From contig JAUVTM010000033.1 in assembly GCA_030601545.1 (NCBI GenBank), positions 1 to 12,975 of the forward strand: a stretch of 12,975 nt of DNA, given 5' to 3'. The translations under genes and the position numbers were made by a program. The DNA is from Syntrophobacterales bacterium (lineage in GTDB: Bacteria; Desulfobacterota; Syntrophobacteria; BM002). The notes beneath the pieces were generated by a model. The model did not search any database. It had not been told where the DNA came from and saw only the letters and a list, made by a program, of their open reading frames with translations. Positions 8,401 through 12,975 of this stretch are shown here, piece after piece. The first letter of the stretch is position 1, and every line of letters begins with the position of its first letter.

Positions 8401-9747
8401 TTGTATGAAGCTAGGGTTGCAGCAACCAGGCTGACACCCACCGAGACCCGTACTGTTAAGAGAACAGCCAAGGTAGTAACAGAGGTACAACCGACAGAAG
8501 TAGAACCGGTAGAGACACTCGACGCACTCGAAGGAAAAATGCCGGTGCGACTGAGTGATCTCTTGCTGAAGGGAGCCGATGATCACATTAAGAAGTTAGT
8601 CAAAGGTCTCCTGCACCAGTTTTTGCAAGGTCCCCTGCAGACGCGCCAAAAGGTGGTGAATCGTTTCCATGGCATGTTGGAAGGATTGAACGTAGGCTTG
8701 CAGAATCAGTTGGCCAAATTAATCACTGGACCACTACTCATTGTCTTTGCGAAAGAAAGTGATCCTATCATCCTCAGAGAGTTGGCCAACCTCCTGCACC
8801 GTCTAACCACAATCCTACTCCAATTTGGCGAATATTCTACAGCCAGCCAGATCTTTCTGCATCTCCACCGTCGACAGCGAGAGCTTCTCGAGGCCAAAGG
8901 TGAGCAGGCCAATTTGTTGCAAAAAATCCTCCTCAAACCCTTGGAACCCAAGGCCCAACAGCTCGTTCTTGAGGATTTTCGCTCGAAAGAACTTTCTCGG
9001 CGGCAGGATGCGGCTAAATTGCTCGGCAACCTGAGAGGGGTGGCCCTGCCTCTGCTCGTCAGCATCATTAAGAATGAAGAGGATTTCAGGGTAAGGCAGA
9101 TGGCTGCCGCCCTCCTAGCAGAACATGGAATGCTAGCGGCCAAACTAGTGAAACGTGAATTGGCCCTCCAGACTACTCCCGCTGAGCGGACACGTATGCT
9201 TGAGGTCATTGATACTATTACCAATGACCTGAAAACAGAACTCGCCTATGCTCTTGCTGATGACAATGAGCAGGTACACCAGGCGGCTCTTCAACTCGCG
9301 GAACGGCTCAATGACGATCAGGTTGGAAAACTTCTCTTGGAACAGACTGAGAATGAGAAGGTACATGTGGCGGTTGCTGCCACCAAGCTCCTGGGGAAGC
9401 TCAGACCACCGGCAACCAATGAAAAGCTCGTCTCCATAATGCAGTCAGCCAAGAATGAGGAACTGGTTGTTGCCTGCTGCCAATCTTTAGGTTTGATAGC
9501 CAATTCTGCCAGCATTGAGCCTCTGGCAAAACTCCTAGCGTCCAAGGGCTTCTTCCGGCGCCAGCGACACAGCGCTGACATTCGCGCCACAGCAGCCTTG
9601 GCTCTGGCACAAATTAATCATCCGCGGGTGGCTGAGGTGCTGGCCAACTATGCTAACGATAAAGATCCACGGGTCAGGCAGATCGCCAACTCTTTTAAAC
9701 TTGCTCCAACTACTCCCCCCAAGAGAAAACTGGCTGTGGCTGAGTAA
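5467..9747 (+). CDS. Diguanylate cyclase (AGDEF) - STAND/AAA NTPase - duplicated domain - HEAT repeat protein
   Basis: A 1426-residue, apparently soluble multidomain signalling protein. (1) Residues 24-180 are a GGDEF diguanylate cyclase domain, which makes cyclic di-GMP from two GTP: DELTGIYNRR (24-33), MDVDHFKQIND with the metal-binding Asp, and the active-site loop AGDEF (100-104). AGDEF variants are known to be active. No RxxD product-inhibition site is seen at its usual place. (2) About 215-600 is a STAND/AAA_16-like NTPase: Walker A GAAGMGKS (235-242), Walker B LILLIDD (348-354), and GNPLFLNEI from 451. (3) Residues 661-802 and 845-984 are two copies of one domain, sharing a RSLL..R.I.LYP..SKAI start and a VNG..ID.SEF..(A).SFLKF block. 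(4) About 1160-1410 are PBS-lyase-like HEAT repeats, ending in a basic PPKRKL tail. The cyclase is N-terminal, so any sensing must come from the C-terminal modules. The gene has its own sigma-54-like promoter and terminator. The GGDEF and Walker calls are firm; the role is inferred. Confidence 0.9.
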   Translation: MAYEDLLHYLQNVGKDPSRLIFEDELTGIYNRRFLLNYLQYKVPWDSIENHPVSLLMMDVDHFKQINDTHGHEAGDQALVWVASLLKEAAGDSGHPIRYAGDEFIILLPRVDKQGARQVGERLLELVHTKPVLLEETEGEFSITLSIGIASAPHDAQASKDLIRTADTALYYAKQAGRDQVASAGDFSPQQVFAKTALHQLEKAKIAGRELHLKHVAAALEKFDERQSQFLIVEGAAGMGKSEFLETVRKNLSKNDNWQITVKGNPQELFRPYYLTTSILIDVLNQKIEKGVDILETLKPKEIFYLSHVLPQLGETDDYSKDDERTQREGLFTTLVHFIPKVLDSRPLILLIDDLDLVDEATLLLLRRLILDRSFPILICATATDTRQDGGDGQTAPLERFYATHCKELDIHKVSLTPLTAANITEHLQAIFPEVKLPENYETNLAQTTQGNPLFLNEIVRKLVQDRKITLVGNQWIAEPLEEGYLPKSLEEIVQQKIAALDEENRRLLDQASTFGENVSLSVLSGSSEERETRVLEFIDQAVAQGLVSSEFQLNDEIISFLSKRVLDITYGTIDEDRRQELHEHVGNYQEVLYEQRLLPSAATLAYHFKRSTNQEKASTYEKVQAASRNTIFNSAEAVYYTAERSAEAAPEVSPLDQESLPLISTILRSLLVVVRNIKLYPPGSKAIVTANRQMKKVIDEFLVKNELLSFFGIKQALIVNGQKIDVSEFKYFAESFLKFMHRLELKGVTFTRGLTEEELQVLLEAFGRVKTDMIDQQFWQRFSGEQRLVHIDLSQVRYTVIADSESEVQGDQAVAEEAAVTAAEISAQLEDAEQGLDASDLEDLPAVLRSLLNATRSIRLYPLKSKAITAAVGQLLQSLQRILERKPALTLARVGTAFLVNGERIDISEFETLAQSFLKFLNSLALTSLTFLANVSAEELQGFIGSLAELPAQDLDSAYWKRLAREQGLSSILFDQRLYEARVAATRLTPTETRTVKRTAKVVTEVQPTEVEPVETLDALEGKMPVRLSDLLLKGADDHIKKLVKGLLHQFLQGPLQTRQKVVNRFHGMLEGLNVGLQNQLAKLITGPLLIVFAKESDPIILRELANLLHRLTTILLQFGEYSTASQIFLHLHRRQRELLEAKGEQANLLQKILLKPLEPKAQQLVLEDFRSKELSRRQDAAKLLGNLRGVALPLLVSIIKNEEDFRVRQMAAALLAEHGMLAAKLVKRELALQTTPAERTRMLEVIDTITNDLKTELAYALADDNEQVHQAALQLAERLNDDQVGKLLLEQTENEKVHVAVAATKLLGKLRPPATNEKLVSIMQSAKNEELVVACCQSLGLIANSASIEPLAKLLASKGFFRRQRHSADIRATAALALAQINHPRVAEVLANYANDKDPRVRQIANSFKLAPTTPPKRKLAVAE

Positions 9748-9752
9748 AGAAT

Positions 9753-9800
9753 CCGGGCCCCTGAGGACCCGGCTTTGAGCCACCCCCAGAGGGGGCTTTT
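9753..9800 (+). terminator. Tandem intrinsic terminator after the GGDEF-HEAT gene
   Basis: Two hairpins start six bases after the stop codon. The first pairs CCGGG (9753-9757) with CCCGG (9768-9772) and is followed by CTTTG. The second pairs CCCCC (9783-9787) with GGGGG (9791-9795) across an AGA loop and is followed by CTTTT. The second is the stronger, rho-independent-like one. It isolates the large signalling gene from the cysteine-rich cassette downstream. Confidence 0.75.
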
Positions 9801-9840
9801 GACGTCTTTCCTTCATGCGGAAGTCTGCTGGAGTGACTAA

Positions 9841-9960
9841 AAATTCCAAATCACAAATCTCAAATATCAAACAAATAACAATTACCAAAATTCAAAATTC
9901 AAAACCTGTTTTGGTCATTTGATATTGGAATTTGAGATTTGTTTGTAATTTGGTGCTTTA
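9841..9960. repeat. AT-rich imperfect inverted repeat built of CAAAT words
   Basis: The left arm (about 9845-9890) is made of CCAAATC, ACAAATCTCAAAT, ATCAAACAAAT and TACCAAAA words. The right arm (about 9910-9955) reads back as ACCAAATTACAAACAAATCTCAAATTCCAATATCAAAT... in short matching words (for example ACAAATCTCAAAT on the left, ACAAATCTCAAATT on the right reversed). The centre is TTCAAAATTCAAAACCTG. Transcribed, it would fold into one long imperfect hairpin. Codon-like structure is absent on both strands. It occupies the start of a 476-base region (9748-10223) with no gene. Confidence 0.6.
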
Positions 9961-9990
9961 AAACTTGATGCTTGGAGTTTGGGATTTCAT

Positions 9991-10085
9991 AGACTCCAGT
10001 AGGCAGAATCCAGTAGGCAATTTGTAAATTCGCAATTCGAAATCCGAAATTCGCAATAATCTCCCCATGCCCTATGCCCTTTCAC
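9991..10085. repeat. Cluster of short direct-repeat words in the same spacer
   Basis: Three word families follow one another. CCAGTAGGCA occurs twice, at 9996-10005 and 10010-10019. AATTCGCAATTCGAAATCCG and a second AATTCGCAAT lie at about 10027-10057. CATGCCCTATGCCCTTT lies at about 10066-10082. The first family resembles the reverse complement of the word in the spacer upstream of recG. The rest of the spacer, to 10223, holds only the weak promoter candidates and the ribosome-binding site of the next gene. Confidence 0.5.
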
Positions 10086-10115
10086 AAATCTCTGGTTCTT
10101 TTGGCAAATGGGGGT

Positions 10116-10185
10116 TATAATAGCTTGTTATTTTTATCTCAAACTAGTAATTTCCCGTTGACCACACAACAAGAGATTCGATACT
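10116..10185 (+). promoter_or_regulatory. Weak sigma-70-like promoter candidates for the cysteine-rich cassette
   Basis: Two candidates are visible. A perfect TATAAT -10 box lies at 10116-10121 but has no good -35 box at 17 bases. TTGACC (10158-10163) lies 16 bases before GATACT (10180-10185), a moderate -35/-10 pair. Because the strong terminator at 9753-9800 separates this cassette from the gene before it, a promoter somewhere in this spacer is expected. Confidence 0.3.
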
Positions 10186-10223
10186 ACCCCTTGGTCGAAG
10201 AGAACACCTAAGGAGAAGACGCG

Positions 10224-10499
10224 ATGAGTGAAATCTCAAAGGACGCAGGCCCTGAAGAACTTGGCGCCTTTTACGCTTACCTCGAAGATGGCGAACTGGT
10301 CATGGAGCCCTACTGTTCATGCGGCAATCTACTTGACGAGTATTACATTTGCGACAAGTGCAAGAGACTCTGTCGTTGCACCGACATTCTGTGCGAGGAT
10401 CAGGCCACTTTGAATCTGGTGGAGAAGTACATCCGCACCAGTCCCAGACTCCGCAACTTCAATGCCACGCTCGGCAAGAGAAAGAGCCCCCCAAAATGA
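10224..10499 (+). CDS. Small cysteine-rich putative metal-binding protein
   Basis: A 91-residue soluble protein that I do not recognise by name. It has seven cysteines in the middle third: C31-x-C33, C42-x2-C45, C49-x-C51 and C56. The first two pairs, in EPYCSCGNLLDEYYICDKC, look like a zinc-ribbon or treble-clef knuckle arrangement; the CRCTDILC stretch could bind a second metal. The N-terminus is acidic (EELGAFYAYLEDGELVMEP) and the C-terminus basic (LGKRKSPPK). The start is well supported: AAGGAG at 10210-10215 lies eight bases before ATG 10224. It is the first gene of the cassette, and the next YkgJ-type gene follows within tens of bases. Metal binding is inferred from cysteine spacing only; a structural zinc protein or adaptor is as likely as a metal carrier. 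Confidence 0.8.
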   Translation: MSEISKDAGPEELGAFYAYLEDGELVMEPYCSCGNLLDEYYICDKCKRLCRCTDILCEDQATLNLVEKYIRTSPRLRNFNATLGKRKSPPK

Positions 10500-10554
10500 A
10501 ATTCATATGATTTACTCTGATCTGAACTCTACCCAGACGAAAAGAGAATGGCAG

Positions 10555-11268
10555 ATGAACGAAACCAACAAGGTTCTTGGCCTTGAGGATACTTTTCATT
10601 TTAGTTGTCATCCCGGAATTGATTGTTTTACCCAGTGCTGCCAGGATGTGAACATTCTGCTCACACCTTACGACATTGTCCAGATGAAGAATCGTCTCGG
10701 AATTTCCAGCACTGAGTTCCTCGAGAAATACACCAAGACACTGTTAGCACCGCAAACCTTCCTCCCGGCTGTCCAATTCAAAATGGACGAAGAAAACCAA
10801 GAAAGGTGCTACTTTGTGGGAGAGAAGGGTTGTGGGATACGTGAACAGCGTCCCTGGTCTTGCCGGATGTACCCCATGGATACCAATGAATCAGGTACGG
10901 AATTCATACCCCTTGTGGATTCCACTCGTTGTCTGGGCCTCGAGGACGACACGGTCTGGCACTTACGAGACTGGTTCGAGGATCAGGGTCTTCAACCATA
11001 TAATGAGTGGAATCAGAGGTTTGCAGAAGTCACTGAAGACGAAAAGCTGACCAGTTGGAGAAAAGAATATCCTGGGGGTGTCGACATCTTCTATCTTGCT
11101 TGTTACGATCTCGACCGTTTCAGAGAACAGGTTTTCAAGGAAAAACTTTACGAAATGGTAGACCAGCCTTCAGTTGACCAGGATATATTGAAAACCGACG
11201 ATCTTGCCCTCCTGCAATTTGCCTTCACCTGGCTGAAAACTGTGGCTGAGCGGGAAGTAGGAGAATAA
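10555..11268 (+). CDS. YkgJ-type cysteine cluster protein (CHPGxxCFxxCC), copy 1
   Basis: A 237-residue protein of the YkgJ / zinc- or iron-chelating superfamily in a variant form. The cluster is C18-x5-C24-x3-C28-C29 in SCHPGIDCFTQCCQD rather than CxxCxxCC. The second half has C85 (RCYFVGEKGC), C93 and C103 in REQRPWSCRMYP, the motif pattern usual for this superfamily. The C-terminal half has aromatic and acidic patches (WFEDQGLQPYNEWNQRF) shared with the gene downstream. ATG 10555 is chosen because GAGA (10544-10547) lies seven bases upstream. ATG 10507, eight bases after the stop of the preceding gene, is the alternative and would add 16 residues by translational coupling. No signal peptide or membrane helix is seen. 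Function unknown; metal binding is inferred from the family. Confidence 0.85.
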   Translation: MNETNKVLGLEDTFHFSCHPGIDCFTQCCQDVNILLTPYDIVQMKNRLGISSTEFLEKYTKTLLAPQTFLPAVQFKMDEENQERCYFVGEKGCGIREQRPWSCRMYPMDTNESGTEFIPLVDSTRCLGLEDDTVWHLRDWFEDQGLQPYNEWNQRFAEVTEDEKLTSWRKEYPGGVDIFYLACYDLDRFREQVFKEKLYEMVDQPSVDQDILKTDDLALLQFAFTWLKTVAEREVGE

Positions 11269-11269
11269 A

Positions 11270-11320
11270 TGAGCTAAAATGCCTAGAATGTCTAAAGTGC
11301 CTAAAAAGTTTAGAACGTAG
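11270..11320. repeat. Spacer word repeat (CTAAAATGCCTAGAATGTC...)
   Basis: Directly after the first cassette paralog the text reads as variations of CTAAAATGC / CTAGAATGT / CTAAAGTGC / CTAAAAAGT / TTAGAACGT, each about 10 bases. It is a degenerate tandem array abutting the REP-like hairpin. Confidence 0.5.
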
Positions 11321-11357
11321 GTCGGGTGGTTTCCGCCTCCGGCGGAGTTCACCCGAC
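11321..11357. repeat. REP-like nested hairpin (GTCGGGTG...CACCCGAC)
   Basis: The outer arms GTCGGGTG (11321-11328) and CACCCGAC (11350-11357) pair perfectly over eight bases. Inside, TCCGCC (11332-11337) pairs with GGCGGA (11341-11346) around a TCC loop. The preceding GTAG and following AAC resemble the widespread GTAGGTCGGGT...ACCCGAC class of bacterial intergenic palindromes. There is no T tract, so it is more likely a repeat, or an mRNA-stability or attenuating structure between the two paralogs, than a terminator. Confidence 0.65.
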
Positions 11358-11367
11358 AACAATTGCT

Positions 11368-11371
11368 GAGG
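11368..11371 (+). promoter_or_regulatory. Ribosome-binding site of the second cassette paralog
   Basis: GAGG with a seven-base spacer (AAGAGAG) precedes ATG 11379. It supports this start over the internal ATG at 11424. Confidence 0.6.
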
Positions 11372-11378
11372 AAGAGAG

Positions 11379-12191
11379 ATGACAGACAACATTCTAGATA
11401 AGAAAGACCTAGAAAAAAGCAGCATGGAGCCCATGGTGGACGGTAAATTCTCCTTCGCTTGCCACCCCGGTGTTCCCTGCTTCACTAAATGCTGCTCCGA
11501 TCTCGATCTTGCCCTTGCCCCTTACGATGTGTTGCGTCTCAAAAACAGGTTGGGGGTCTCCTCTAGTGATTTCTTGGATCGACACACTACTGACGAGGTC
11601 AGACACAATTGCGGCTTACCGATGTTGATGCTCAAGATGACAAAAGATTCCAAGAGGACTTGTCCTTTTCTACAGTCCGAGGGCTGTACTGTTTACGAGG
11701 ATCGACCTGGCGCCTGCCGTCTTTACCCTGTGGCGCGAGCTGCTAAATACGTTGGCGGCATAGTGAAGGAACAACACTTTTTGGTAAAAGAGCCACACTG
11801 TCTTGGATTCCACGAGGAAAAAGAGTGGACGGATAAGGAGTGGCTGGAGAACCAGGGGCTCGAGCTTTACAACGAGATGAACGGTCTGTGGATGGCGATA
11901 AATCAGTCCAGTAAAGAAAACAACACCCCTCCGCCCATAACTGATGAAAAGCTCAAGATGTACTTCATGGCCTGTTACAACCTGGATATGTTCAGGAAGT
12001 TTGTTTTCGAAAGCAGATTGCTGACTCTATTTCAGATTGACAAAAGGACCGTCTCCCGAATCCGGACTGATGAGACGGAGTTACTCAAGTTTGCCTTCAA
12101 GTGGTTACAATTTGCCATTTTCGGCAAGAAAACAATGAAGCCAAAGAAGAGTGTAATACAGACAAAAAAAAGAGCAATGGGAAGAAGATGA
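11379..12191 (+). CDS. YkgJ-type cysteine cluster protein (CHPGxxCFxxCC), copy 2
   Basis: A 270-residue paralog of the gene just upstream. The cluster is C28-x5-C34-x3-C38-C39 in ACHPGVPCFTKCCSD. It is followed by PYDVLRLKNRLGVSSSDFL, nearly parallel to PYDIVQMKNRLGISSTEFL in copy 1. The second half has C95 and C103 (CPFLQSEGC) and C113 in YEDRPGACRLYP. An extra C78 lies in HNCGLPM. The C-terminal region again resembles copy 1 (WLENQGLELYNEMN; YFMACYNLDMFRKFVF against YLACYDLDRFREQVF). Its last 25 residues are a lysine/arginine-rich tail absent from copy 1, possibly for nucleic acid or membrane-surface contact. The start is backed by GAGG at 11368-11371. Tandem duplication followed by divergence is the simplest reading. 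Function is unknown. Confidence 0.87.
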   Translation: MTDNILDKKDLEKSSMEPMVDGKFSFACHPGVPCFTKCCSDLDLALAPYDVLRLKNRLGVSSSDFLDRHTTDEVRHNCGLPMLMLKMTKDSKRTCPFLQSEGCTVYEDRPGACRLYPVARAAKYVGGIVKEQHFLVKEPHCLGFHEEKEWTDKEWLENQGLELYNEMNGLWMAINQSSKENNTPPPITDEKLKMYFMACYNLDMFRKFVFESRLLTLFQIDKRTVSRIRTDETELLKFAFKWLQFAIFGKKTMKPKKSVIQTKKRAMGRR

Positions 12192-12258
12192 TTCCCATCA
12201 CCTTTTTTGGGGGCTCAAGGCAACAGGCTCAGGGCGTAAGGCTATTGATATTATACAA

Positions 12259-12520
12259 AACGCCTATGCACCTAACTCCGCAAAAATCTCTTTTCCCCTT
12301 GGAAACTATGTCACAATTCGGCGAACCCGTCATTCCGGACGAGTCCGCCAAAGGTGGACGAGATCCGGAATCCAGTGAAAGTTCAATATAATCAGGTTCT
12401 TTCTGGATCCCGGCTCGCGTCCCGCTTTGCGGGACTTGGCCGGGATGACGAATTGCGATACAGTCTCTTGAGGCGAGAGGGAACATGTAGTTATCGTGCG
12501 GAGCTAAATACATAGGCGTT
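12259..12520. mobile_element. 262-bp MITE-like palindromic element with nested hairpins
   Basis: The terminal inverted repeats are 24 bases, 12259-12282 (AACGCCTATG...CTCCGCA) and 12497-12520 (TGCGGAG...CATAGGCGTT), matching at 20 of 24 positions. Inside, the arms stay loosely complementary. The core is a second inverted repeat, CGTCATTCCGG (12328-12338) against CCGGGATGACG (12440-12450), and CCGGAATCCAG (12365-12375) against CTGGATCCCGG (12403-12413). Each half holds its own hairpin; the right one is perfect, GTCCCGC (12419-12425) with GCGGGAC (12429-12435). No transposase gene is inside, so it would be non-autonomous. A clear target-site duplication was not found. It starts 67 bases after the last cassette gene. 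Confidence 0.7.
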
Positions 12521-12781
12521 ATTCAAAATATAGAAGAGGCTGAATTCCAAAGGGCAGGTCTGAAATTATAAATCATACATAGACTGGCCCTGAGGAGCAG
12601 GTTTTCGATGTTGAATCAATGGACCACGAAGAGAGACCGCGAACAGGAGCTTCTAGACCTCTGTAATCGCGGGTATATTGCGGAGAAACCAATAAGTATA
12701 ATTTGTCCCTGATCACAACAAAGTTGACTTTGTCGGAATTTTTGAACTCTTGGAGTATATACATCCGAGGGCTAACAGTGC
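12521..12781. other. Stretch with no convincing gene; small palindrome at 12718-12733
   Basis: Nothing in this stretch is recognisable. A 34-codon + strand frame (12608-12712, beginning MLNQWTTKRDREQELLDLCN) has no ribosome-binding site of note and could be a gene remnant or chance. ACAAAGT and ACTTTGT (12718-12733) form a 7-base inverted repeat with a 2-base centre, resembling a small operator, but no promoter or regulator is associated with it. Confidence 0.3.
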
Positions 12782-12975
12782 TCACCATATAATCTTAATA
12801 GGATATTGCTTAAACGCATGGTCTGAGGTTACGATCGGCAATCCCTCAATTTGCCCTTGAGCGATCAACATCCGGTCAAAGGGATCAAGATGAGGACCGG
12901 GGAGCGCTCCGGCTGCCAGCGCATGTTCCATGGTAATTGGTAAAACGTCTATACGCGACTTGCGTAGCATGGAGG
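12782..12975 (-). CDS. VapC-like PIN-domain toxin, partial (N-terminus beyond window)
   Basis: The last 64 or so residues of a PIN-domain protein, read on the - strand and open to the window edge. PIN toxins of type II toxin-antitoxin systems are magnesium-dependent RNases that cut tRNA or other RNA. The sequence shows the family's C-terminal half: LPITMEHALAAGALP, then HLDPFDRMLIAQ with the conserved acidic Asp-Pro-Phe-Asp-Arg block, then GLPIVTSDHAF with the next catalytic Asp, then YPIKIIW before a TGA (12782-12784). This form resembles the Sll0205-type VapC branch. An internal Met at 12968-12970 is almost certainly not the start, because whole proteins are about 125-130 residues. The N-terminal strand with the first catalytic Asp, and any VapB-like antitoxin, would lie past 12975. 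Confidence 0.8.
   Translation of the reverse strand, partial: SMLRKSRIDVLPITMEHALAAGALPGPHLDPFDRMLIAQGQIEGLPIVTSDHAFKQYPIKIIW

Noticed and set aside
9841..10085. CRISPR array
   Set aside because: The words are short, degenerate and not separated by unique spacers of regular length.
12229..12513. A 94-codon - strand frame and an overlapping + strand frame (12101-12391)
   Set aside because: Most of each lies in the palindromic element, and the + frame otherwise overlaps the 3' end of the second YkgJ paralog; the apparent proteins are by-products of the inverted repeats.
12573..12788. A 71-codon - strand frame as a vapC-linked gene
   Set aside because: It lies downstream of vapC, just overlaps its 3' end, has no antitoxin-like features and no clear ribosome-binding site.

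Overview
The window (about 50% GC by eye, nearly all genes on the + strand) looks like chromosomal DNA of a Gram-negative bacterium, most probably Desulfobacterota (former Deltaproteobacteria). This is an inference from three things: several YkgJ-type cysteine-cluster proteins, a very large GGDEF/STAND/HEAT signalling protein behind a sigma-54-like promoter, and spacers made of short recurring words. No rRNA, tRNA or CRISPR array is seen.

Region 1 (1-4233) is DNA repair. It holds a UvrD/PcrA-type superfamily 1A helicase, cut at its 5' end and finishing in a sliding-clamp-binding-like pentapeptide, followed by a complete RecG branch-migration helicase. Region 2 (4295-5233) is a stand-alone YkgJ-family protein with the classic CxxCxxCC motif.

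Region 3 (5344-9800) is a self-contained signalling transcription unit. It runs from a -24/-12 promoter through one 1426-residue protein (N-terminal diguanylate cyclase with an AGDEF active site, STAND/AAA NTPase, a duplicated unrecognised domain, C-terminal HEAT repeats) to a strong intrinsic terminator. The layout suggests a cyclic-di-GMP synthase controlled by a large NTP-dependent sensing and scaffold region on its C-terminal side.

Region 4 (9801-10223) is a gene-free, AT-rich spacer with a large imperfect inverted repeat and several repeated words. Region 5 (10224-12191) is a co-directional cysteine-rich cassette: a 91-residue protein with seven cysteines, then two paralogous YkgJ-type proteins sharing an unusual CHPGxxCFxxCC signature. 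A REP-like hairpin separates the paralogs.

Region 6 (12192-12975) is accessory. It carries a 262-bp MITE-like palindromic element with 24-bp terminal inverted repeats and nested hairpins, a stretch without a convincing gene, and on the - strand the C-terminal part of a VapC-like PIN-domain toxin running off the window end.

The best candidates for something undescribed are the four-part GGDEF-STAND-duplication-HEAT protein with its own sigma-54 promoter, and the three-gene cysteine-rich cassette. The MITE-like element is the clearest mobile or repeat signal.
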